IMG/VR virus record: IMGVR_UViG_3300044858_000190
Span: 1 to 28,422 of that record
Origin: a virus
Direction: 5' to 3' (one strand)
Length of the DNA: 28,422 bases
Positions 1-5,379 of the stretch are shown piece by piece. Numbering within the stretch: the first letter of the stretch is position 1; the number at the start of each line of letters is the position of its first letter. The notes beneath the pieces were generated by a model, which saw only the letters and a program-made list of their open reading frames with translations, had not been told where the DNA came from and ran no database searches. Position numbers and translations under genes: made by a program.

Positions 1-792
1 GCGGTCTTTACCGCGTCCATTTCTGGCACGACCATGACGGTTACGGCGGTGAGCTCAGGGACTATTCAGGTCGGCTCGGCGCTTAACTCGACGTTCATCC
101 TCCCCAACACCACGATCACCGCCCTCGGCACCGGGTCGGGCAGTACGGGGACTTATACCGTCAGTGTTTCACAGCAGATGGACAGTGCGACGGTTAACGC
201 GTGGGGTGCGTTTGCGAACGAAGTAACGGGTGGCCCTGTGGGGGCCATACAGGGTGCGACCCCGAGCTTCTCGACCATCGGCTCCCGCGAGGGCATGAAC
301 TTCTCTAACGCGGCTAACCAAAGCATCCTCGACGAGATGTGGGCGCAACGCGAGCTCACCGTCATAGCCATCGGCACGACAACGGCGTCGTCGATTATGT
401 CCGGCATTGGCACCGCCAACCCTAGCGCGTTTGGGTGGGAACTGGGGACGCAGTCGACCGGACGGAAAATTTACGGTTGGACGCCGAGCCTGAGCTCGGG
501 CGGGACCGCCGACACCATTACGAGCGGCGTGCCCGCCGTGCTGTCAATGGGCCTTTCGCCAGAGGCGCGTCGCATGTACGCGCAGCTTAACACCGGTGCG
601 GGCGTCAGCGGGCTCTCAGGTTCGTCGCTGGCCATCCCGTCAGTTGACTACTGGAACCTTGGCATCGGGCGTAACCGCAACAGCTATTGGACCGGCTGGT
701 TCTCGGAAGTGTACTTCTTCTCGCGGTGCCTACAGGCGCGCGACCCGTCTGGTTTCAGCGCCCTCATGACTGACTTGACGGCGGGCCTATAG
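1..792 (+). CDS. LamG-like (concanavalin A-like) virion protein, 5' partial
   Basis: The frame is open to base 1, so the gene starts outside the window; 263 residues are visible. The first ~50 residues are Thr/Ser/Gly-rich beta sequence of a kind common in phage head and tail surface proteins (ISGTTMTVTAVSSGTIQVG). From about residue 75 onward the pattern suits a LamG/concanavalin A-like beta-sandwich: a GWELGTQSTG strand, LSMGLSPEARRMYAQLNTG, and a C-terminal WNLGIGRN...GWFSEVYFFSRCL block that is typical of the last strands of this fold. Such domains bind carbohydrate or decorate virions. Its position at the head of the late cluster fits a structural or receptor-contacting protein. Seen: frame, composition and motif. 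Inferred: the fold and role. An internal ATG at 34 could be mistaken for the start, but the upstream codons continue the same beta-rich pattern. Confidence 0.7.
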   Translation, partial: AVFTASISGTTMTVTAVSSGTIQVGSALNSTFILPNTTITALGTGSGSTGTYTVSVSQQMDSATVNAWGAFANEVTGGPVGAIQGATPSFSTIGSREGMNFSNAANQSILDEMWAQRELTVIAIGTTTASSIMSGIGTANPSAFGWELGTQSTGRKIYGWTPSLSSGGTADTITSGVPAVLSMGLSPEARRMYAQLNTGAGVSGLSGSSLAIPSVDYWNLGIGRNRNSYWTGWFSEVYFFSRCLQARDPSGFSALMTDLTAGL

Positions 793-802
793 GGGAAACG
801 AC

Positions 803-976
803 ATGAACCTTCTGACAACGCTTGTAAACGCTGCGGACGACTACGATGCGCAACTGCAGACGCTCCTCGCCGGGCAAACCGACGACGTTGTGATCTATGC
901 CCTGAACAACGTCGGGCGTGCTTTGGCGACGCTCAAAGCTGCGGCGCAAACCGCCCTGACCGACTTGGAGCTGTAG
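803..976 (+). CDS. Small hypothetical phage protein, 57 aa
   Basis: A short reading frame begins with ATG 10 bases after the previous stop, behind an AGGGGA ribosome-binding site, and ends with TAG at 974-976. The product starts MNLLTTLVNAADDYDAQLQ and is predicted to be almost entirely helical (Ala/Leu-rich, acidic), ending TALTDLEL. It fills the gap between two better supported genes with normal spacing, and it is followed 10 bases later by the next start with its own GGAGA site. No family is recognised. It could be a small virion or chaperone-like helical protein; nothing in the sequence decides this. Confidence 0.6.
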   Translation: MNLLTTLVNAADDYDAQLQTLLAGQTDDVVIYALNNVGRALATLKAAAQTALTDLEL

Positions 977-986
977 GAGATAACCG

Positions 987-1259
987 ATGCGATCCAGTAG
1001 GGGTATGGGCGACATCTCCCCGTCCAAGATGCCCAAGGGTAAGATTACCCAGCGCAAAGACAAGCCCGAGGACGTCACGATGTACGCCAAGGGCGACTGG
1101 ATCAAAGGTGCTGTGAAGAAGCCCGGAGCCTTGCGCAAGCAGCTCGGAGCCAAGCCGGGTAAACCCATCCCTGCCAAGAAACTGGCTGCCGCCGCCAAGG
1201 CCCCGGGTAAACTCGGACAACGCGCCAGACTGGCGCAGACGCTGAAGACGTTTAAGTAG
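987..1259 (+). CDS. Basic Lys-rich phage protein, 90 aa
   Basis: ATG at 987 follows a TAGGAGA ribosome-binding site at a spacing of about 7. The 90-aa product is strongly basic. It begins MRSSRGMGDISPSKMPKGK, a start I recognise from hypothetical proteins in late clusters of environmental phages, and ends with a repeating Lys/Pro/Ala segment (KPGALRKQLGAKPGKPIPAK and AAKAPGKLGQRARLAQTLK). The charge suggests nucleic-acid binding, either in the virion or during packaging, but this is inference. Its stop codon directly abuts the ATG of the next basic gene at 1260, so the two are probably translated together and may act on the same target. Confidence 0.75.
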   Translation: MRSSRGMGDISPSKMPKGKITQRKDKPEDVTMYAKGDWIKGAVKKPGALRKQLGAKPGKPIPAKKLAAAAKAPGKLGQRARLAQTLKTFK

Positions 1260-1655
1260 ATGGCGCGCACGGACGAAGCCAAGTGGAAGCGCACCGTCGC
1301 GGCGGTGAAAGCTGGGGACAAGGGCGGCAAGTCGGGCCAGTGGTCGGGGCGTAAGGCACAGCTCGCTACCCAGCGCTACAAGAAATCCGGTGGGGGTTAC
1401 AGCGGACCTAAAACCGAAGCGCAGAAGTCTCTGTCGAAGTGGAGTGACGCTGATTGGGGAACTAAGTCGGGCAAGCCCTCCACACAGGGGCCTAAAGCTA
1501 CAGGCGAGCGCTACCTGCCTAAAGCAGCGCGGCAAGCACTGACGGCTTCCGAGTATAGTGCTACAAGCAAGGCGAAACGCGAAGGCACCAAGGCGGGCAA
1601 ACAATTCGTGAAGCAGCCAGCGGCTATTGCGAAGAAAACGGCGAGACACCGATGA
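1260..1655 (+). CDS. DUF5872-like basic protein
   Basis: This 131-aa Lys/Arg-rich protein begins right after the preceding TAG. Its C-terminal half carries the signature I associate with DUF5872: a W-W segment followed by KSGKPS, ATGERYLPKAA, EYSATSKAKREGTKAGKQFV and a final IAKKTARHR. The N-terminal part (KWKRTVAAVKAGDKGGKSGQ, then WSGRKAQLATQRYKKSGGGY) is also recurrent in proteins of this family. DUF5872 proteins occur in phages and in some large DNA viruses; no biochemical function is established to my knowledge. The charge and the neighbouring basic gene suggest DNA binding or condensation, which is inference. The stop overlaps the next start as ATGA at 1652. Confidence 0.78.
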   Translation: MARTDEAKWKRTVAAVKAGDKGGKSGQWSGRKAQLATQRYKKSGGGYSGPKTEAQKSLSKWSDADWGTKSGKPSTQGPKATGERYLPKAARQALTASEYSATSKAKREGTKAGKQFVKQPAAIAKKTARHR

Positions 1656-2359
1656 CCACTTCCGGCACCAGCAACTTCAACCTAAGTATAATCGACGTCG
1701 TGGAAGAAAGTTTTGAGAGGTGCGGGGCGGAAGTGCGCTCGGGTTATGATCTTCGTACGGCGCGCCGCAGTCTTAACCTTATGTTTGCTGAGTGGGCGAA
1801 CAAGGGGTACAACCTCTGGACTGTCGAGCAAGGCTCCATCCCGCTTACTCAGGGTACGATTACTTATAATCTTCCCGTCGATACTGTGGACCTTGTTGAC
1901 CAAGTGATCCGGACTCAGACCGGCACTAACCAGACCGACATCAATATCTCGCGGATCAGCCTCGACACCTATGCCACGATACCAAACAAGAATACTCAAG
2001 GTAGACCGATACAGGTGTGGATTAACAGGCGCTCGGGGGCCACGGAACCTGTTACCGGCGTTGCTTATCCAACGATCAACGTCTGGCCTGCGCCGGATCA
2101 GAGCAACTACTACACCTTCGTCTACTGGCGGCTGCGCCGTATTCAGGACGGCGGCAACGGGGCCGATACTCAAGACATCCCCTTCCGGTTCCTCCCGGCG
2201 CTGGTGGCGGGGCTGGCCTATCACCTCGCGCTAAAAATCCCCGATGCCCTCCCGCGCGTGGAGATGCTGAAGGTCATGTACGAAGAGCAGTTCCAGCTGG
2301 CGGCGGACGAAGACCGCGAGAAGGCCCCGCTGCGCATCTCTCCGCGTATCAGCTACTAG
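1652..2359 (+). CDS. Head-completion / tail accessory protein, P22 gp4-like (probable)
   Basis: A 235-aa protein starting at the ATGA overlap with the previous gene. The N-terminal half is helical: an opening IIDVVEESFERCG helix, then RTARRSLNLMFAEWANKGYN, followed by a beta segment starting LWTVEQGSIPLTQGTITYNL. This order (helix, RR-L-L--EWAN-G-NLW, then beta) recurs in phage head-tail connector proteins related to P22 gp4 (packaged-DNA stabilisation protein). The C-terminal half has beta strands with aromatic residues (INVWPAPD, YYTFVYWRLRRIQD) and a terminal helix. It would sit below the portal and close the filled head. The family call rests on pattern memory, not on alignment. The second adaptor-like gene at 2939 supports placement in a connector cluster. 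Confidence 0.6.
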   Translation: MTTSGTSNFNLSIIDVVEESFERCGAEVRSGYDLRTARRSLNLMFAEWANKGYNLWTVEQGSIPLTQGTITYNLPVDTVDLVDQVIRTQTGTNQTDINISRISLDTYATIPNKNTQGRPIQVWINRRSGATEPVTGVAYPTINVWPAPDQSNYYTFVYWRLRRIQDGGNGADTQDIPFRFLPALVAGLAYHLALKIPDALPRVEMLKVMYEEQFQLAADEDREKAPLRISPRISY

Positions 2360-2368
2360 GGGCGCGCG

Positions 2369-2773
2369 ATGCCGAGTAAATTTGCCTCCGGCAAGCGGGC
2401 CTTCGGGTATTGTGATTATTGTAGTTTCCGTTACCCGCTAAAGGCGCTTAAGCCTCTTGTAATCAAGACCAAGCCCACGAACATTCTTGTTTGTCCTTCT
2501 TGCTGGGTGGAAGACCAGCCACAGCTCCAGATCGGCATGTACCCGGTCAACGACCCCCAAGCCCTGCGTAACCCCCGTCCGGACAATACTTTCTGGCAAT
2601 CAGGGCTTGGTGGGCTGCAGCTTACTACGACGGACTACGGGACTCCCGGTGAAGGCAGTAGAGTGATACAGTGGGGGTGGGCCCCGGTAGGTCTTAACGA
2701 CCCCTTGGATTTGTCCGGTCTTACGAATACACTGGTTGCTGTAGGTGCGGTCGGGACGGTAACTGTCTCGTAA
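2369..2773 (+). CDS. Four-Cys zinc-ribbon-like phage protein
   Basis: A 134-aa protein with a GGGG ribosome-binding site about 8 bases before ATG 2369. The N-terminal third contains two CxxC pairs (C15/C18 in YCDYC and C42/C45 in VCPSC) separated by 23 residues, the layout of a zinc ribbon. After this come a DDPQALRNPRPD-like element (here NDPQALRNPRPDN) and a beta-rich C-terminus ending AVGTVTVS. The combination of an FGYCD-C-FRYPL start and a QALRNPRPD block is familiar from hypothetical proteins beside phage adaptor genes. The function is unknown; zinc binding is inferred from the cysteines. It probably belongs to the connector or virion assembly set because of its neighbours. Confidence 0.72.
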   Translation: MPSKFASGKRAFGYCDYCSFRYPLKALKPLVIKTKPTNILVCPSCWVEDQPQLQIGMYPVNDPQALRNPRPDNTFWQSGLGGLQLTTTDYGTPGEGSRVIQWGWAPVGLNDPLDLSGLTNTLVAVGAVGTVTVS

Positions 2774-2785
2774 AGGAGAAACCCC

Positions 2786-2932
2786 GTGGTCAAGAACGAA
2801 AACAAGGTCAAGTCGGTCCCGGTGCCTAACACCTCGGGCTACCCCAACACGACCGCCAACACCCAGACGCTGCGCACCCGTGGGACCAAGAACACCCAGC
2901 GCGGTAACAGCTCCAGCACCAAGATGGGTTAA
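2786..2932 (+). CDS. Small hypothetical protein, 48 aa, GTG start
   Basis: A GTG at 2786 lies behind a good AAGGAGA site, and the frame ends at TAA 2930-2932. The 48-residue product is basic, with almost no hydrophobic residues, and is Asn/Thr/Ser-rich (MVKNENKVKSVPVPNTSGYP at the start, NSSSTKMG at the end). It is probably disordered. It exactly fills the space between the zinc-ribbon gene and the adaptor gene, and its ribosome-binding site is the best in this part of the window, so I regard it as a real gene. The role is unknown; a small virion decoration or nucleic-acid-contacting peptide is possible. Confidence 0.6.
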   Translation: MVKNENKVKSVPVPNTSGYPNTTANTQTLRTRGTKNTQRGNSSSTKMG

Positions 2933-2938
2933 GGACTC

Positions 2939-3604
2939 GTGTCCACATACGCGGAACTTTCCAGCGCACTTCAGGCGACGCTAGAGAACGATTTCCCAAC
3001 GTCTGTGGGCACTGCTCCCTTGACGTCGGCGGAGCAGATCGCGCTGTTCTTCAGGAACGCTGAACTTCGGATACAGAACGCGGTCCAGCTCCCGGTGTCC
3101 CGGAAGACCGGGACTGTTACGACTGTGGCCAACACCTCTACGGTAGCGACACCTGCGGACTGGTTGGCGAGCTACTCCGTCGCCCTGATCACACCCGTGA
3201 CCCTCGCCTACAACTTCCTGCTCAACAAGGACGTTGAGTATATCCGGGAGGCTTTTCCAGCCGTGCTGTCCACCGGGACGCCGCTGTATTACGCTCTGCA
3301 AGACAACGAGACTTTCCTTCTCGGCCCTACGCCGGACGCCACCTACACGCTGTCGCTGAACTACTATTATTACCCTGAGTCAATCACGACGGCTGGCTCG
3401 TCTTGGCTCGGTGATACTTTCCCGAACGTCCTGCTCTACGCCGCTCTGGTCGAGGGCTACACCTTCATGAAGGGCGAAGCTGACCTTATCGCTCAGTATG
3501 AAAAACTCTACAGCGATGGTTTGAGCGAGCTGAAGCAGTTCGCTGAAGGCATGAATAGGCAGGACGTCTATCGCACGCAGCAAGTTAGGTATCCGGTGCG
3601 ATGA
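2939..3604 (+). CDS. Head-tail adaptor protein (SU10/T7 gp11-type, probable)
   Basis: A 221-aa protein with a GTG start at 2939. The architecture is helical at both ends around a beta-rich centre. The first helices include EQIALFFRNAELRIQNAVQL, a pattern recurrent in the adaptor family typified by phage SU10. Then come PADWLASYSV, a Tyr-rich strand (LSLNYYYYPE), LGDTFPNVLLYAALVEGYTF and a long C-terminal helix with YEKLYSDGLSELKQFAEG. The TFPN-LLYAAL-EGY--MKGE motif is characteristic of podovirus adaptor proteins that join portal and nozzle. Length is close to T7 gp11 (about 196 aa). Its stop overlaps the next ATG (ATGA at 3601). The specific SU10-type assignment is from pattern memory. Confidence 0.7.
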   Translation: MSTYAELSSALQATLENDFPTSVGTAPLTSAEQIALFFRNAELRIQNAVQLPVSRKTGTVTTVANTSTVATPADWLASYSVALITPVTLAYNFLLNKDVEYIREAFPAVLSTGTPLYYALQDNETFLLGPTPDATYTLSLNYYYYPESITTAGSSWLGDTFPNVLLYAALVEGYTFMKGEADLIAQYEKLYSDGLSELKQFAEGMNRQDVYRTQQVRYPVR

Positions 3605-4074
3605 GTATCTTTCAAGGTCTTACCAGCTCGTTCAAGGCAGAAGTACTGCTCGGGGTCCACGACTTCCGGGCAACGGGGGGCGATACATTCAAGATCGCGC
3701 TCTACGACTCTACTGCTGATCTCAACGCCAACACGACTGCGTATACCGCCACAGGCGAGGTTACGGGGGCTAACTATACCGCTGGCGGTATTACTCTTAC
3801 TAACCTTGGGGTAACGACTGGCAGCACTTCGACGACTTCGGGCGTAGGCTTCACGTCCTTTTCGCCTGTAGTTTTCGCCAACGTCACCGTCGTGGCGCGC
3901 GGGGCGCTTATCTACAACACAACGCCTTCGGCTACGGACGCCAACAACACCGTGCTGGTTAACCCTGCGGTCTGCGTGCTGGACTTCGGTGCGGACAAGA
4001 CGAAGACTAACGCTGACCTGACGATTACCTTCCCTACCAACACGGCGGACGACGCCATTATCCGGATCGCGTAG
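3601..4074 (+). CDS. Small beta-rich virion protein (conserved phage hypothetical)
   Basis: A 157-aa protein translated from an ATGA overlap. It starts MSIFQGLTSSFKAEVLLGVH, then DTFKIALYDSTADLNANTTA, YTATGEVTGANYTAGGITLT, then alternating Thr/Val/Gly strands, a VARGALIYN strand and a Leu-Asp-Phe-Gly near the end. The combination of SFK-E-L-GVHDF, TFKIALY and RGALIYN is widespread in phage structural clusters and is usually left as hypothetical or virion structural protein. It is probably a small beta-barrel in the virion. It directly precedes the lysis cassette, with its TAG touching the ATG of the holin candidate. Confidence 0.72.
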   Translation: MSIFQGLTSSFKAEVLLGVHDFRATGGDTFKIALYDSTADLNANTTAYTATGEVTGANYTAGGITLTNLGVTTGSTSTTSGVGFTSFSPVVFANVTVVARGALIYNTTPSATDANNTVLVNPAVCVLDFGADKTKTNADLTITFPTNTADDAIIRIA

Positions 4075-4404
4075 ATGGTTAGGGACGACGATACTCCTGC
4101 CGAACGCGGTTGGCTCTGGCGGCGTTCCTACACCTTCGCGGCGACGACAGCGAACCTCGTGCTGGTCGGTATTGGCCTGTGGCGGCTTAGCGACCCTGTT
4201 TCGCTGAAGTGGGTCTGTCTGGCGCTTATTGCCAACAACATCGTGCTGGCAGGCTTCTATCTAGGTGGGGCTTCGGTTCTGGACTGGGCTCGGCTTGCAG
4301 CTGCATGGAAGAGCGGCAAGTCTGAAAAGGTCACGGTCGAGACCCCGTCTGGGACAGTGACGCAAACAACCACCGAAACGAAACCCACGGAGATCGACCG
4401 ATGA
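4075..4404 (+). CDS. Holin candidate, two transmembrane segments
   Basis: A 109-aa membrane protein. A charged N-terminus (MVRDDDTPAERGWLWRRS) is followed by two hydrophobic segments at about residues 20-38 (TFAATTANLVLVGIGLW) and 45-67 (KWVCLALIANNIVLAGFYLG), then a hydrophilic, charged, Thr-rich tail. Size, topology and position immediately before the endolysin match a class II-type phage holin, which would form inner-membrane lesions and release the endolysin. No holin sequence signature is visible, so the call depends on context. The gene starts right after the previous TAG, and its last codons overlap the endolysin ATG at 4401 (ATGA). Confidence 0.65.
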   Translation: MVRDDDTPAERGWLWRRSYTFAATTANLVLVGIGLWRLSDPVSLKWVCLALIANNIVLAGFYLGGASVLDWARLAAAWKSGKSEKVTVETPSGTVTQTTTETKPTEIDR

Positions 4405-4826
4405 GCTTCGAGCTAGGGCCCAAGAGCCTAGAGCGCCTGTCCGGGGTAGACCCAAGGATGGTGAGAGTCGTCAAGCGCGCTATCGAGCTTACCACGCAGG
4501 ATTTTCTGGTTCTGGAAGGTGTCCGCACGCCCGCGCGGCAGGCTGAGCTCTATGCTCAAGGGCGGACTAAGCCGGGCAACATCGTGACGTGGACCCTGAA
4601 AAGCAACCACTTCAAGGACCCGGTGACGGGTTACGGGCGTGCAGTAGACCTGTGCCCCTATCCGGTGGACTGGAATACACCGTCGAAGTTTGCTGCTATC
4701 GCCAAGGCGATGTTCGCGGCGGAGAAAGAGCTTCAGATCAACATCCGTTGGGGCGCTGACTGGGACGACGATGGCGTGCCGCGCGAGCGCGGAGAAAGCG
4801 ATAGCCCTCATTTTGAGCTCGTGTAG
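4401..4826 (+). CDS. Endolysin, M15-family L-alanyl-D-glutamate-type peptidase
   Basis: A 141-aa single-domain peptidase that would cut the peptide cross-links of peptidoglycan. Early motifs are FLVLEGVRTPARQAELYAQG (the EG-RT--RQ-EL---G block of M15 enzymes). The zinc site is visible: S68-N-H70, D83 in GYGRAVDLCP, and H137 in the final SPHFELV. Compared with the canonical SxHxxGxAxD spacing there is a short insertion between H70 and D83. IRWGADWDDDG is the usual strand before the last His. The length equals the catalytic domain of T5-like endolysins, so there is no separate cell-wall-binding domain. No signal peptide or SAR segment is seen, so export depends on the upstream holin. The stop lies two bases before the Rz start. 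Confidence 0.9.
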   Translation: MSFELGPKSLERLSGVDPRMVRVVKRAIELTTQDFLVLEGVRTPARQAELYAQGRTKPGNIVTWTLKSNHFKDPVTGYGRAVDLCPYPVDWNTPSKFAAIAKAMFAAEKELQINIRWGADWDDDGVPRERGESDSPHFELV

Positions 4827-4828
4827 CC

Positions 4829-5221
4829 ATGCTTAACTTCCTCCGCCCCTACCTGATCTACATCGTTCTCGCCGGAGCGGTGCTCTCAGCGGGGGCCGGG
4901 TACAAGCTCCGTGACATACAGTGCAAAACAGACGCAGCCAAGCAGATCGCCAAGGCGGCTGAAGAGCGCCTCAAGCTGCAGGCCGTCATCGACACGAAGT
5001 CCGCTCTCTATGAGGCGGAGCGGGACAGGGCCAGCGTAGTTAACACCGAACGACACAACACAATCAGGGAGATTTTCCGCGATGCGCCTGCCGTTAGTCC
5101 TGACTGTGCTGCTCCCCCTGAGCTTGGGCGCGTGCTCGCACAAAGCGTTCTGGACGCCAACAGTGCCGCGACTGGCACCCAATCTGGCAGCTCCGTGCCC
5201 GCCGCTGAACACACCCCCTGA
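4829..5221 (+). CDS. Rz: Rz-like inner-membrane spanin
   Basis: A 130-aa protein with one N-terminal transmembrane anchor (about residues 7-25, PYLIYIVLAGAVLSAGAGY) and a periplasmic region rich in Ala, Lys, Glu and Arg (residues about 33-80), predicted to form the coiled coil used by i-spanins. It would pair with the lipoprotein encoded in another frame at 5082-5345 and fuse inner and outer membranes at lysis. Its C-terminal part (residues about 86-130) is encoded by DNA that also encodes the o-spanin signal peptide and mature N-terminus, which may explain the low-complexity Ser/Ala composition there. Position directly after the endolysin supports the call. Confidence 0.85.
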   Translation: MLNFLRPYLIYIVLAGAVLSAGAGYKLRDIQCKTDAAKQIAKAAEERLKLQAVIDTKSALYEAERDRASVVNTERHNTIREIFRDAPAVSPDCAAPPELGRVLAQSVLDANSAATGTQSGSSVPAAEHTP

Positions 5222-5345
5222 CCCCCTGCTGGACCCGGAGCGGGGGCTGTGGGAACAAGACACTATTGCCAAGTACGGCGACTGCGCGAGTAAGCACCGC
5301 AATACAGTAGAAGCGTGGCCCAAGCAGGGTAAAGATGGTAAGTAG
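5082..5345 (+). CDS. Rz1: Rz1-like outer-membrane spanin lipoprotein
   Basis: An 87-aa lipoprotein that begins inside Rz in a different frame, overlaps it by 140 bases and runs 124 bases beyond its stop. The signal peptide is MRLPLVLTVLLPLSLGACSH with a lipobox L15-G16-A17-C18, so processing would leave a lipid-modified Cys18. The mature part is short and Pro-rich (NLAAPCPPLNTPPDPLLDP), as usual for o-spanins. A GGGAG element lies about 11 bases upstream of ATG 5082. The family has little sequence conservation, so recognition depends on the lipobox, Pro content and out-of-frame overlap with Rz, all of which are seen here. It implies a host with an outer membrane. Confidence 0.88.
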   Translation: MRLPLVLTVLLPLSLGACSHKAFWTPTVPRLAPNLAAPCPPLNTPPDPLLDPERGLWEQDTIAKYGDCASKHRNTVEAWPKQGKDGK

Positions 5346-5379
5346 CCCCAACACGACTCATTTGCCGTAAGGACGCGTT

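Noticed and set aside
933-1649. Antisense open frame over the two basic-protein genes
   Set aside because: Low-complexity Arg/Leu product; sense genes have ribosome-binding sites and a recognised DUF5872-like pattern.
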